Shown: positions 25,748 to 34,714 of the stretch, one piece after another
Numbering within the stretch: position 1 is the first letter of the stretch
Layout of the letters: the number at the start of each line of letters is the position of its first letter
Program-made: the position numbers and the translations under genes
DNA from: Methylobacterium segetis
Lineage (GTDB): Bacteria > Pseudomonadota > Alphaproteobacteria > Rhizobiales > Beijerinckiaceae
Length of the DNA stretch: 64,000 nucleotides
NCBI RefSeq assembly: GCF_004348265.1
Contig: NZ_SMNT01000253.1
Coordinates: forward strand, 26,877 to 90,876
Direction of reading: 5' to 3'
The notes under the pieces: model-generated
Told to the model about the DNA's origin: nothing
Database searches by the model: none
Seen by the model: the letters and a program-made list of their open reading frames with translations, nothing else

Positions 25748-28113
25748 ATGCTGGGCGCGCCGTCTCCCGCGATCCGCGCCTCCAGGCTGCGGATCAGCGC
25801 CGGGATCTCCCGGGCCGGCCGGGCGCCGCTGTAGAGGAAGCCCTGCGCCGTGTCGCAGCGCTTCCGGCGCAGGATCTCGCACTGCTCCTCGGTCTCGACG
25901 CCCTCGACGGTCACGTCCATCGAGAAGGCGCGCGCCATCCCCGTCATGGCCTCGACCAGCGCCGTCCGCTCCGGCCGCGTATCGAGATCGCGCACGACGG
26001 AGCGGTCGATCTTGATCTTGTCGAAGGCGAACAGCGTCAGGTAGCTGAGGCTGGAATAGCCGGTGCCGAAATCGTCGAGGGCGACCCGCACGCCGAGATC
26101 GCGCAGGCGCGCCAGATTCTCGAGCACGACGGTCTCCTGGTCGAGCAGGATCGATTCGGTGATCTCGATCTCCAGGCGATGCGGCGCGAGGCCCGTATCC
26201 GCCAGCGCGGCGGCGACGTCCGCATGGAAGCCCGGCATCCGGACGTGAAGCGGCGAGATGTTGACGGCAACGCGGAGGCCGTCCCAGCCGATCGCGTCCG
26301 AACAAGCCCGGCGCAGGGCCCATTGCCCGATCTCGACGATGAAGCCCGTCGATTCCGCGATCGGGATGATCTCGCCCGGCGCCACGAATCCCTCATCCGC
26401 CCGGAACCAGCGCAGCAATGCCTCGAAGCCGGCGACGCGCCCATTCTCGAGATTGACCAAGGGCTGGTAGTGCAACTCCAGTTCGCCGTCCTGCAGGGCT
26501 CGGCGCATCTCGACGTCGAGCCGGCGGCGGCGCTCCATCCGCGCCTCCAGAGCGGGCTCGAAGGCGCGCCAGCACCCGCGGCCGCCGTTCTTCGCGCTGT
26601 AGAGGGCGAGGTCGGCACGGTGCAGCAGCTTGGCCGGATCCTGAGCGTCCGGCGACGTCCAGGCGATCCCGACGCTGACGCCGATCTCGACGTGCCGCGC
26701 GTCGATCCGGTACGGGCGCCCGATCTCGGCGACGATGCGGGCCGCAAGCCGCAGCGGCGCGTCCGCATCGGCGTCAGGAAGTAGGAGGGCGAACTCGTCG
26801 CCGCCGAGCCGGTACACCCGAGCCCGACCTGCGGCGAGGCCGGTGAGGCGGCCGGCGACCTCCTCCAGCAGCCGGTCGCCGGTGCTGTGCCCGGCACTGT
26901 CGTTCACGGCCTTGAAGCCGTCGAGGTCGAGGTAGAGCAGCGCGTGCGGCTCGGCGCCGGCGCCGCAGGCCGCCGTCAGCGCCTCCTGGAAGGCCGCGCG
27001 GTTGGCCAGCCCGGTCAGCGGATCGTGCGTGGCGAGGTAGCCGATGCGGGCCTCGGCTTCGCGGCTCCGGGTCGTGTCCGATCCGACGATGCGGTAGCCG
27101 GCGAAGAGGCCGTCGCGATCGAGGAACGGCTTGCCGTTGATCGTCCAGTGCCGCGGCCCCTCATCCGTCCGGAGATGCAGCGTCACGGATTGGAAGGGCA
27201 CCTGCCGCGCGATCGCGGCCCGCAACTCCTCGGCCGCCCCGGCCCCGGGGCCGGGGATGACGTGGCTGGCGAGCAGATCCTCCAGCGGCAGCCCCGGCAG
27301 GGTCGCGAGGGGCCGCGACAGGGCGGCGGCCATGCGGGCCGGCACGTGCCGCAGCCGACCCTGCGCGTCCGTTTCCCAGAGCCAGTCGCTGGCGCCCTCC
27401 TCGAACTCGTTGAGGAGAAGGCCGATCGTCTGGCTCTGGTCCTGCACCACGACCCGATCGAGCAGGCGCTGATAGGAGAGCAGGCTCGTGCGCCACGTGA
27501 TCGCGATCACGAAGGCCGCGTAGACCGTGAGCATGACCGAGAGGTAGGCGCCGGTCGGCGGCTCGAAGCCGAAGAGGCCGATATAGGCGCCGGCGACGAT
27601 CGGCAGGACGAGGGCCAGGGAGACCGAGAAGATCGGCCCGACGCCGTAGGCATCGGAGATCAGGCCGGCGGTCGTCGCGATCGCGATGTAACGCGTGCTG
27701 CTGTCCGGATGCCCCATCAGATAGGCCGGCATGGAGCCCCAGGCGGACCCGATCCCCACCGCGAGGGCCTGGGAGACCCGGTACGCGCAGCGAACCTTCG
27801 CCTCGGAGACGTCGCGGCGGAACGTGTTCCGGAACGCCATCGTCGAGCCGAATGTGGCGCCGACCAGGAGGACGATCGCGCCGACGAGGCAGATCAGGTA
27901 GGTGTGGCTGACGGCGGACCACAACATGGCCGCGACGGCCAGGACCGCGACGATGTGGGCCGCTGCCGAGTAATTCGCGACCTGCAGCGTCTCGTTGATG
28001 AGGGCGCCCTGCACGTCGAGCCGGTAGCGGCCTTGCGGCCCGCCCGGAGCCCCGCGGCCGCGCGGGGCGGCCGCGGCCCGGATCCGGCCCATCACGGTCG
28101 CGCGCCCGCCCAT
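25735..28113 (-). CDS. Membrane GGDEF-EAL cyclic-di-GMP protein
   Basis: The 792-residue protein has several membrane helices (about residues 40-230), a PAS-like region (about 250-360), then a GGDEF domain with an intact RLGGDEFALLL motif and an EAL domain with FEALLRW, NISPLHV, EITES, DDFGTGYSSL, KIDRSVV and EGVET. Both catalytic signatures are complete, so cyclase and phosphodiesterase activity are both possible. The RxxD inhibitory site expected just before GGDEF is absent. The N-terminal membrane part is not one I can name. An ATG at 28092 is an alternative start. It lies between lpxB and gltA, genes otherwise close together in relatives, and its 3' end overlaps lpxB. Confidence 0.93.
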   Translation of the reverse strand: MGGRATVMGRIRAAAAPRGRGAPGGPQGRYRLDVQGALINETLQVANYSAAAHIVAVLAVAAMLWSAVSHTYLICLVGAIVLLVGATFGSTMAFRNTFRRDVSEAKVRCAYRVSQALAVGIGSAWGSMPAYLMGHPDSSTRYIAIATTAGLISDAYGVGPIFSVSLALVLPIVAGAYIGLFGFEPPTGAYLSVMLTVYAAFVIAITWRTSLLSYQRLLDRVVVQDQSQTIGLLLNEFEEGASDWLWETDAQGRLRHVPARMAAALSRPLATLPGLPLEDLLASHVIPGPGAGAAEELRAAIARQVPFQSVTLHLRTDEGPRHWTINGKPFLDRDGLFAGYRIVGSDTTRSREAEARIGYLATHDPLTGLANRAAFQEALTAACGAGAEPHALLYLDLDGFKAVNDSAGHSTGDRLLEEVAGRLTGLAAGRARVYRLGGDEFALLLPDADADAPLRLAARIVAEIGRPYRIDARHVEIGVSVGIAWTSPDAQDPAKLLHRADLALYSAKNGGRGCWRAFEPALEARMERRRRLDVEMRRALQDGELELHYQPLVNLENGRVAGFEALLRWFRADEGFVAPGEIIPIAESTGFIVEIGQWALRRACSDAIGWDGLRVAVNISPLHVRMPGFHADVAAALADTGLAPHRLEIEITESILLDQETVVLENLARLRDLGVRVALDDFGTGYSSLSYLTLFAFDKIKIDRSVVRDLDTRPERTALVEAMTGMARAFSMDVTVEGVETEEQCEILRRKRCDTAQGFLYSGARPAREIPALIRSLEARIAGDGAPSIQAA

Positions 28114-28484
28114 GTCAGGCCAGCGCCCGCCGGCGATCAGCGCTCACCACGGTGACGTGACAGGACCTCATGCGCGCCTCGTCCTTCGGAGCCCGGCACG
28201 GCCGCGATCCCGGTTCGATCACGCGCTGCCCCGTACCCGGCCCGCCTCACCGGACCGAGGGGCGGCCGACGCCGTTCAAAGCGGGGCGCGGCACCGTAGG
28301 TCCGGGAAATATTGATACCGGCGCTCATCTGAAGATTTCGACAACATTCGGACGATGAGTTGAGGATCGGCGCAGATTATCTGTGATAGATCTTGCGGTT
28401 CTGCGCTTATCGCAGGTTGCACAAGATCGGCAGCGGGGCGAAGGTCGGCCGTCACCTCCAATGGAGCCGTCACCCGGACTCCTC
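28114..28484. other. Intergenic region between GGDEF-EAL gene and gltA terminator
   Basis: About 370 nt without a gene, with an AT-richer stretch at 28300-28400 that probably holds the promoter of the minus-strand GGDEF-EAL gene. GCGCAGA (28370-28376) and TCTGCGC (28400-28406) form a 7-bp inverted repeat with a 23-nt spacer. No convincing -35/-10 pair was found. Confidence 0.4.
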
Positions 28485-28512
28485 AAGAAAAAAGGGGCGC
28501 CGAAGCGCCCCC
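28485..28512 (-). terminator. Rho-independent terminator of gltA
   Basis: On the minus strand GGGGCGC-TTCG-GCGCCCC (28511 to 28494) forms a UUCG tetraloop hairpin followed by TTTTTTCTT. It lies 24 nt after the gltA stop. This is the most canonical terminator in the window. Confidence 0.92.
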
Positions 28513-28535
28513 TGTTCCGTCCTGCCGACCGGGCT

Positions 28536-29825
28536 TCAGCCGCGGCTGTTGATCGGCACGTATTCCCGCTGCTCCGGCCCGATATAGAGCTGGCGCGGCC
28601 GGCCGATCTTCTGGGACGGGTCCTCGATCATCTCGGCCCACTGGGCGATCCAGCCCACGGTGCGGGCCAGCGCGAACAGCACCGTGAACATGTCGGTCGG
28701 GAAGCCCATCGCCTTGAGGGTGATGCCCGAGTAGAAATCGATGTTCGGGTAGAGCTTCTTCTCGATGAAGTACTCGTCCTTGAGGGCGATCTGCTCCAGT
28801 TCCATCGCCACTTCGAGCAGCGGATCGTCCTTGAGGCCGAGCTCGCCGAGCACCTCGTGGGTGGTCTTCTGCATGATCCGCGCGCGGGGATCGTAGTTCT
28901 TGTAGACGCGGTGCCCGAAGCCCATCAGGCGGAAGGGATCATTCTTGTCCTTCGCCTTGTCGACGTACTGCTTCACGCGGTCCGGCGTGCCGATCTCCAT
29001 GAGCATCTTGAGCGCCGCCTCGTTGGCGCCGCCATGGGCCGGCCCCCAGAGGCAGGCGATGCCGGCCGCGATGCAGGCGAAGGGGTTGGCGCCCGAGGAG
29101 CCGGCGAGACGAACGGTCGAGGTCGAGGCGTTCTGCTCGTGGTCGGCATGGAGGATGAAGATCCGGTCCAGCGCGCGGGCGAAGATCGGGTTGATCTGAT
29201 ACTCCTCGCACGGGACCGCGAAGCACATCCGCAGGAAGTTCGAGGTGTAGTCGAGCTCGTTCTTCGGATACACGAAGGGCTGACCGATCGAGTATTTGTA
29301 GGCCATCGCCGCCAGCGTCGGCATCTTGGCGATCATGCGCATGGAGGCGACCATGCGCTGCTTCTCGTCCGAGATGTCGGTCGAGTCGTGGTAGAAGGCC
29401 GAGAGCGCGCCGACGCAGGCCACCATCACCGCCATCGGGTGGGCGTCGCGGCGGAACCCCTGGAAGAAGCGGTTCATCTGGTCGTGCACCATGGTGTGGC
29501 GCGTGACCCGGTAATCGAAATCGGCCTTCTGCGAGGGCGTCGGCAGCTCGCCGAACAGCATCAGATAGCAGGTCTCGAGGAAGTCGCCGTGCTCGGCGAG
29601 CTGCTCGATCGGGTAGCCGCGATAGAGCAGCACGCCGGCGTCGCCGTCGATATAGGTGATCTTCGACTCGCAGGAGGCGGTCGAGGTGAAGCCCGGATCG
29701 AAGGTGAAGACACCGGTCTTCGCGTGAAGCTTGCCGATATCGATGACGCTCGGCCCGATCGTCCCGGTCTTGACCGGCAACTCGATCTGCTTGTCGTCCA
29801 CGGTGATCGTGCTGGATGCGCTCAT
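28536..29825 (-). CDS. gltA: Citrate synthase
   Basis: This enzyme condenses oxaloacetate and acetyl-CoA at the entry of the TCA cycle. The 429-residue size indicates the hexameric, NADH-sensitive type II enzyme of Gram-negatives. Catalytic blocks present are LHADHEQNAST, WGPAHGGANEAALKML and GFGHRVYKNYDPRA, with the catalytic Asp in the C-terminal part. The ATG at 29825 is chosen from the conserved N-terminus (MSASSTITVDDKQIELPVKT); upstream in-frame sequence is unlikely to be translated. A strong terminator follows. The location next to gltX and lpxB is common in alphaproteobacteria. Confidence 0.97.
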   Translation of the reverse strand: MSASSTITVDDKQIELPVKTGTIGPSVIDIGKLHAKTGVFTFDPGFTSTASCESKITYIDGDAGVLLYRGYPIEQLAEHGDFLETCYLMLFGELPTPSQKADFDYRVTRHTMVHDQMNRFFQGFRRDAHPMAVMVACVGALSAFYHDSTDISDEKQRMVASMRMIAKMPTLAAMAYKYSIGQPFVYPKNELDYTSNFLRMCFAVPCEEYQINPIFARALDRIFILHADHEQNASTSTVRLAGSSGANPFACIAAGIACLWGPAHGGANEAALKMLMEIGTPDRVKQYVDKAKDKNDPFRLMGFGHRVYKNYDPRARIMQKTTHEVLGELGLKDDPLLEVAMELEQIALKDEYFIEKKLYPNIDFYSGITLKAMGFPTDMFTVLFALARTVGWIAQWAEMIEDPSQKIGRPRQLYIGPEQREYVPINSRG

Positions 29826-30003
29826 GGAGGCGTGGACCTTTCCTGGCAACGGGGCGGCGCCGCCCCGGGCGTCGGCTGAGCCGGAGGCCCGGGTTCGGTG
29901 CGGAACCGCAGCATTGCTGCAGTTGCTCACAGGACCATCGGGTTAGCGGATCAGCCGAGCGCCATCAACGGGGCGGGTGACATCCGCCGGGGAACGGCAA
30001 GCG

Positions 30004-30022
30004 AAAACCGGGCCGAAGCCCG
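30004..30022 (-). terminator. Terminator of gltX
   Basis: On the minus strand CGGGC-TTCG-GCCCG (30022 to 30009) is followed by G and TTTT. It lies 19 nt beyond the gltX stop. The stem is short (5 bp) but has a stable UUCG loop. Confidence 0.7.
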
Positions 30023-30041
30023 TATGCCGCAGGCGCGGCGT

Positions 30042-31469
30042 TCAGGCGTCCGAAAGCCGATCCCGCAGCCGCCCGAGGCTCTCGTCGCGCCCGAGCACGG
30101 CCATCACGTCGAAGAGCGGCGGTGAAGTTGTGCGGCCCGTGAGAGCAGCCCGCAGAGGCTGTGCAATCTGGCCGAGCTTCAGCCCCTGGGCCTCCGCGAA
30201 GGCGCGCACGGCGCCCTCGGTCGCCGCGGCATTCCACTCAGTCAGCGCCTCCAGCGCCGGCAAGACGGCGGCGAGGCGCGCGCTTCCGTCCTCGCCGAGC
30301 AGCGCCTTCGCCTTCTCATCGAGGACGAGCGGTCGCTGCGCGTAGAGGTAGTAGGCGCTGTCGAGGAGATCGACGAGCGTCTTGGCCCGCTCCTTCAGCC
30401 CCGGCATCGCCGCGGTGAGGCGCTGGCGCAGGTCCGGCGGGAGCGGGGCCGCGAGACCGCGCTCGGCGCCGACGCTCGGCACGATGGTCTCGACCGCGTC
30501 GACGAGGGCCGCATCGTCCGAGCCGCGGATGTAGAGGCCGTTCAGGTTCTCGAGCTTGGCGAAGTCGAAGCGCGCGGGCGAGCGCCCGATCGCCTTGAGA
30601 TCGAAGGCCGCGACCATCTCCTCCGTCGAGAACACCTCCTGGTCGCCGTGGCTCCAGCCGAGGCGGACGAGGTAGTTGCGGAGCGCCGCCGGCAGGTAGC
30701 CGAGGTCCCGGTAGGCGTCGACGCCGAGCGCCCCGTGGCGCTTCGAGAGCTTGGCGCCGTCCGCCCCGTGGATCAGCGGGATGTGGGCCATGCTCGGCAC
30801 GTCCCAGCCCAGCGCCTGATAGATCTGGCCCTGGCGGGCGGCATTGGTGAGGTGGTCGTCGCCGCGGATCACCTGGGTCACGCCCATGTCGTGGTCGTCG
30901 ACGACGACGGCCAGCATGTAGGTCGGGTTGCCGTCCGAGCGCAGCAGGACGAGATCGTCGAGGTCCCGGTTCTGCCAGACGACGCGGCCCTGCACCGCGT
31001 CCTCGACCACGGTCTCGCCCTCGGTCGGAGCCCGCAGCCGGATCACCGGCTTCACGCCCTCGGGGGCCTCGGACGGATCGCGATCGCGCCAGCGCCCGTC
31101 GTAGCGCAGCGGGCGCCCCTCCGCCCGGGCGCTCTCCCGCATCTGCGTCAGCTCCTCGGGCGTGGCGTAGCAGCGATAGGCGCGCCCCGAGGCGAGGAGG
31201 CTCTCGGCCACCTCCCGGTGCCGCTCGGCCCGGGCGTATTGGTAGATCACGTCCCCATCCCAATCGAGGCCGAGCCAGCGCATCCCGTCGAGGATCGCGT
31301 CGATCGCGCCTTGCGTCGATCGCTCGCGGTCGGTGTCCTCGATGCGCAGCAGCATCCGGCCGCCGTGCCGACGGGCGTAGAGCCAGTTGAACAGGGCCGT
31401 GCGGGCGCCGCCGATATGCAGGTAGCCCGTGGGCGAGGGTGCGAAACGCGTGACGACGGCAGAGGACAT
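30042..31469 (-). CDS. gltX: Glutamyl-tRNA synthetase
   Basis: The class I synthetase charges tRNA-Glu (and in many alphaproteobacteria tRNA-Gln, later amidated). APSPTGYLHIGGARTALFNW carries the HIGH-type motif and AKLSKRHGALGV the KMSKS-type motif; LRIEDTDRERS is also conserved. The ATG at 31469 gives 475 residues, normal for the family; longer in-frame readings run into the comEC promoter region and look non-coding. It is divergent from comEC. A second paralogue is common in this group, so which of the two copies this is cannot be decided here. Confidence 0.96.
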   Translation of the reverse strand: MSSAVVTRFAPSPTGYLHIGGARTALFNWLYARRHGGRMLLRIEDTDRERSTQGAIDAILDGMRWLGLDWDGDVIYQYARAERHREVAESLLASGRAYRCYATPEELTQMRESARAEGRPLRYDGRWRDRDPSEAPEGVKPVIRLRAPTEGETVVEDAVQGRVVWQNRDLDDLVLLRSDGNPTYMLAVVVDDHDMGVTQVIRGDDHLTNAARQGQIYQALGWDVPSMAHIPLIHGADGAKLSKRHGALGVDAYRDLGYLPAALRNYLVRLGWSHGDQEVFSTEEMVAAFDLKAIGRSPARFDFAKLENLNGLYIRGSDDAALVDAVETIVPSVGAERGLAAPLPPDLRQRLTAAMPGLKERAKTLVDLLDSAYYLYAQRPLVLDEKAKALLGEDGSARLAAVLPALEALTEWNAAATEGAVRAFAEAQGLKLGQIAQPLRAALTGRTTSPPLFDVMAVLGRDESLGRLRDRLSDA

Positions 31470-31626
31470 CGGGCCGGCTGATGTTCGAGTGGACGGGCGG
31501 GCGACGTTCGGGCGGGAAGGATCGACCGGCCCGGCCGCGGGCCTGTAGCATGCGCGGGCGGACGCGTTAAGAAATCGTCGCACGGGAGGGACTTTCCAAT
31601 CCCGCGCGCGGACGGTGCGGCAAAGG

Positions 31627-33885
31627 ATGGCACAGGGGCCGGCAGGGAAGGGGATCGTCGCGATCCGCGCGCCTGGGCGCCTGCTCGCTCCTGGCCTGTG
31701 GGTACCGGCACTCGGCGGCTGGGTGGGCGCGGAGCTGGCGCAGGAGGCGGGGCAACGGCGCCTATTTCCCTGGCTCGCGGTCGCCTTCGGGACGGGCATC
31801 CTCGTCTATTTCGCTCTCACCGACGGCGAGCCGGCGCTCGCCGCCGCGCCCATCGCCGCCGGCCTGTGCCTTGCGCTGACGCCCGTCCTCGGTGCGAGGC
31901 CCGCCGCGCTCGCGCTGACGCTCGCGCTCGCCGCCGCCTTCCTCGGCTTCGGGGCGGCGGCGTGGCGCGTCGCCCGCGTTTCCGGCCCGATCCTCGCGCG
32001 GACCACCATCGCGCCCCTCACGGGGCTGATCGAGGCCCTCGACGAGCGGGAGGAGGGCGCGCGCCTCGTGGTGCGCCTCACGAGCTTCGGAACCCTGGCG
32101 CCCGAAGCGCGCCCCTTGCGGGTGCGCGTGACCTACCGGACCCGGCAGGCCCTGAAGCCCGGCGATTTCATCGCGGCCAAGGCGCGCCTCCTGCCGCCGC
32201 CCGAGCCGGCGCGTCCCGGCGGCTACGATTTCGGGCGCGACGCCTATTTCCGCGGCATCGGCGCCGTGGGCTCCCTCGTCGGGACAATCGAGGTGAGGTC
32301 ACCGCCCGAGCCCCTGCCTCTCGCGCTTCGCCTCGCGGCCGGCATCGACGACGCGCGCAACGCGCTCACGCGGCGCATCACCGACGCGAACGGGGGGCAG
32401 GCCGGCGCCGTGGCCGCGGCGCTGGTGACGGGCAAGCGCGGCCTCATCGCACCGGAGACCAACGACGTGCTGCGGGCGGCGGGCATCTACCACGTCGTCT
32501 CGATCTCCGGCCTGCACATGGTGCTCGCGGCCGGCGTCGTCTTCTGGCTGGTGCGCTCCGCGCTGGCGCTCGTGCCGCATTGCGCCCTGCTGTGGCCGAT
32601 CAAGAAGATCGCGTCCGGCTTCGCGATGGTGGGCGTCACCGCCTATTGTGCCTTCTCCGGTTGGGACGTCGCCGCCGAGCGGGCTCTGATCATGACCCTG
32701 ATCATGCTCGGCGCGATCCTCGTCGACCGCCCGGCCCTGAGCATGCGCAACCTCGCGCTCGCCGCCCTCGTGGCGCTCGCCCGCGAGCCCGAGGCGTTGC
32801 TCGGCCCGAGCTTCCAGATGTCGTTCGGGGCGGTGGCCGGCCTGATCGCCTGCGCCCGCTTCATCGACGGGCGCCTCTTCCGGCGCGAGGGCGCCGGGCC
32901 GGTCGGGCGGTCCGTCGCCCTGGCCGCGGGCGCCGTGATCGGCACCTTGCTGACGACGCTCGTGGCGCAGATCGCCACAGCCCCCTTCGCGACCTACCAT
33001 TTCCAGACGATCCAGCCCTTCGGCCTCGTCGGCAACGCCCTCACGCTGCCGCTCGTGTCCCTCGTGGTGATGCCGGCCGCGGTGCTCGGGATCCTCGCCT
33101 ACCCGTTCGCGCTCGATCAGCCGGTCTGGTGGCTGATGGGGCAGGCGGTGCGCGGCATGCTCGCGATCTCGGGCTGGATCGGCGGTTTCGGGCAGGCGAA
33201 TGTCGGGGTGCCGGCCTTCGGCACGGGCGCTCTCGCGCTGCTGGCCGCCGGCCTCCTCGTCGCGGTCCTACCCGCCTCGCGCCTGCGATGCCTGTGCGTG
33301 GTGCCGCTCGGCCTCGGCCTCCTCCTGGCCGCATCGCCCGAGCGCCAGGACATCTTCATCGATCGCGAGGGGAGGGGCGCGGCTGTGCGGGGCGAGGAGG
33401 GCCGTCTCGTCGCTCTCGGCCGGCCCTCCTCCTTCGTCCTCGAGCAGTGGATGAAGGCGGACGGCGATGCGCGGAAGGCGTCGGAGGCCGGGGAAGGGGG
33501 ACGCTGCGACCGGCTCGGCTGCACCCTGCGGGCCTTCGACGGGCGCCGAATCGCGCTGGCGCGTGACAAGCGCGCGCTCGCCGAGGATTGCGCGCGCGCC
33601 GACATCGTCATCACGTCGCAAGCCGCCCCGCCGGGCTGCGCGGCGGGGCTCGTCATCGACCGCGCCTATCTCGCACGGTCGGGCGCCATAGCGATCCGCC
33701 TCACCGGTTCAGGCCCGGTCGTCTCGACGGCCCGCGGTCTCGGTGGATCCTCGCCCTGGCGCCCGGCCGCCGCGCCGCGCGCCCTGCAGATTCCGGGCTC
33801 TCCGACCGCTCGGGCAAGCCCTGACGAGGCCGCTCCGGAGGAGGGTGCCGCGTCTGCGGAGACGGGCCCCGAATCGCTTCAGTAG
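31627..33885 (+). CDS. comEC: ComEC/Rec2-family membrane protein
   Basis: This 752-residue polytopic protein has an N-terminal DUF4131-like part (about 30-190), then the Competence domain (AAALVTGKRGLI, YHVVSISGLHMVLAAGVVFW, GWDVAAERALIMTLIML) with about ten membrane helices. ComEC forms the inner-membrane channel for single-stranded DNA uptake. The C-terminal region is short and lacks the HxHxDH metal-binding motif of the beta-lactamase-like nuclease domain seen in Bacillus. An in-frame GTG at 31615 is an alternative start. The last 7 nt overlap the convergent lexA gene. Whether this organism is naturally competent is not shown by the window. Confidence 0.92.
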   Translation: MAQGPAGKGIVAIRAPGRLLAPGLWVPALGGWVGAELAQEAGQRRLFPWLAVAFGTGILVYFALTDGEPALAAAPIAAGLCLALTPVLGARPAALALTLALAAAFLGFGAAAWRVARVSGPILARTTIAPLTGLIEALDEREEGARLVVRLTSFGTLAPEARPLRVRVTYRTRQALKPGDFIAAKARLLPPPEPARPGGYDFGRDAYFRGIGAVGSLVGTIEVRSPPEPLPLALRLAAGIDDARNALTRRITDANGGQAGAVAAALVTGKRGLIAPETNDVLRAAGIYHVVSISGLHMVLAAGVVFWLVRSALALVPHCALLWPIKKIASGFAMVGVTAYCAFSGWDVAAERALIMTLIMLGAILVDRPALSMRNLALAALVALAREPEALLGPSFQMSFGAVAGLIACARFIDGRLFRREGAGPVGRSVALAAGAVIGTLLTTLVAQIATAPFATYHFQTIQPFGLVGNALTLPLVSLVVMPAAVLGILAYPFALDQPVWWLMGQAVRGMLAISGWIGGFGQANVGVPAFGTGALALLAAGLLVAVLPASRLRCLCVVPLGLGLLLAASPERQDIFIDREGRGAAVRGEEGRLVALGRPSSFVLEQWMKADGDARKASEAGEGGRCDRLGCTLRAFDGRRIALARDKRALAEDCARADIVITSQAAPPGCAAGLVIDRAYLARSGAIAIRLTGSGPVVSTARGLGGSSPWRPAAAPRALQIPGSPTARASPDEAAPEEGAASAETGPESLQ

Positions 33886-34601
33886 CGGCGCACGAGGCTG
33901 ACGAGGCGTCCCTGGATGCGGACCCGGTCGGGACCGAGCACGCGGGTCTCGTAGGACGGGTTCGCGGCTTCGAGGGCGATCGAGGAGCCCCGGCGGCGCA
34001 GGCGCTTGAGCGTCGCCTCCTCGTCGTCGATGAGGGCCACGATGATGTCGCCCGTGTTGGCCGTATCCTGCTTGCGGATCACCACGAGGTCGCCGTCGAG
34101 GATGCCGGCCTCGATCATCGAGTCGCCGCGCACTTCGAGCGCGTAATGCTCGCCGCCCGCCAGGAAATCCGGCGACAGGGTGATCGACGCGCTCTGGTTC
34201 TGGATCGCCGAGATCGGCGTGCCCGCCGCGATCCGCCCCATCACGGGGATCGACATGGCGCGGCCGTTCTCGTCGGTCGCCTGCGTCGTCGGCAGCTTCG
34301 CGGCCGGCGCCCGCGTGCGGCCGCCCTCGACGACGCTCGGCGTGAAGCGGCGCACCTCGCTGCCCGACCCGGCCGGCTGGCCGAGGCTCTCGGGCATGCG
34401 GATCACCTCGATCGCCCGTGCCCGGTTCGGCAGGCGGCGCAGGAAGCCGCGCTCCTCAAGCGCCGTGATGAGGCGGTGGATGCCGGATTTCGACTTGAGA
34501 TCGAGGGCATCCTTCATCTCATCGAAAGACGGCGGGACGCCGCTCTCGCGCATCCGCTGCTGGATGAAGCGGAGCAGATCCAGCTGTTTACGCGTCAGCA
34601 T
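33879..34601 (-). CDS. lexA: SOS-response repressor LexA
   Basis: The 240-residue protein has a winged-helix DNA-binding domain (residues 1-70, MLTRKQLDLLRFIQQRM) and an S24 peptidase domain. The self-cleavage bond is Ala126-Gly127 in GRIAAGTP; the dyad is Ser161 (RGDSMIEAG) and Lys199 (EEATLKRL). RecA filaments trigger cleavage and de-repress the SOS regulon. The linker is longer than in E. coli, as is usual for alphaproteobacterial LexA. A GTTC-N7-GTTC box lies 68 bp upstream, implying autoregulation. It is the last gene of the trp-mo run but has its own regulatory site. Confidence 0.97.
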   Translation of the reverse strand: MLTRKQLDLLRFIQQRMRESGVPPSFDEMKDALDLKSKSGIHRLITALEERGFLRRLPNRARAIEVIRMPESLGQPAGSGSEVRRFTPSVVEGGRTRAPAAKLPTTQATDENGRAMSIPVMGRIAAGTPISAIQNQSASITLSPDFLAGGEHYALEVRGDSMIEAGILDGDLVVIRKQDTANTGDIIVALIDDEEATLKRLRRRGSSIALEAANPSYETRVLGPDRVRIQGRLVSLVRRY

Positions 34602-34668
34602 GGGGCAGTCTCATCTCTCGGGGCGACGCGGCAGGCGGTCGCGGAAACAAAGCGCGAACACGTTAAAC

Positions 34669-34683
34669 GTTCCGCAAGTGTTC
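34669..34683. promoter_or_regulatory. LexA (SOS) box of lexA
   Basis: GTTCcgcaagtGTTC matches exactly the alphaproteobacterial SOS box GTTC-N7-GTTC. It forms part of two tandem 11-mers (GTTCCGCAAGT and GTTCCGCAAGC, 34669-34690). It lies between moeA and lexA, 68 bp before the lexA start. Confidence 0.88.
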
Positions 34684-34714
34684 CGCAAGCGCAGCTTGGC
34701 GATACTGATCGAGA

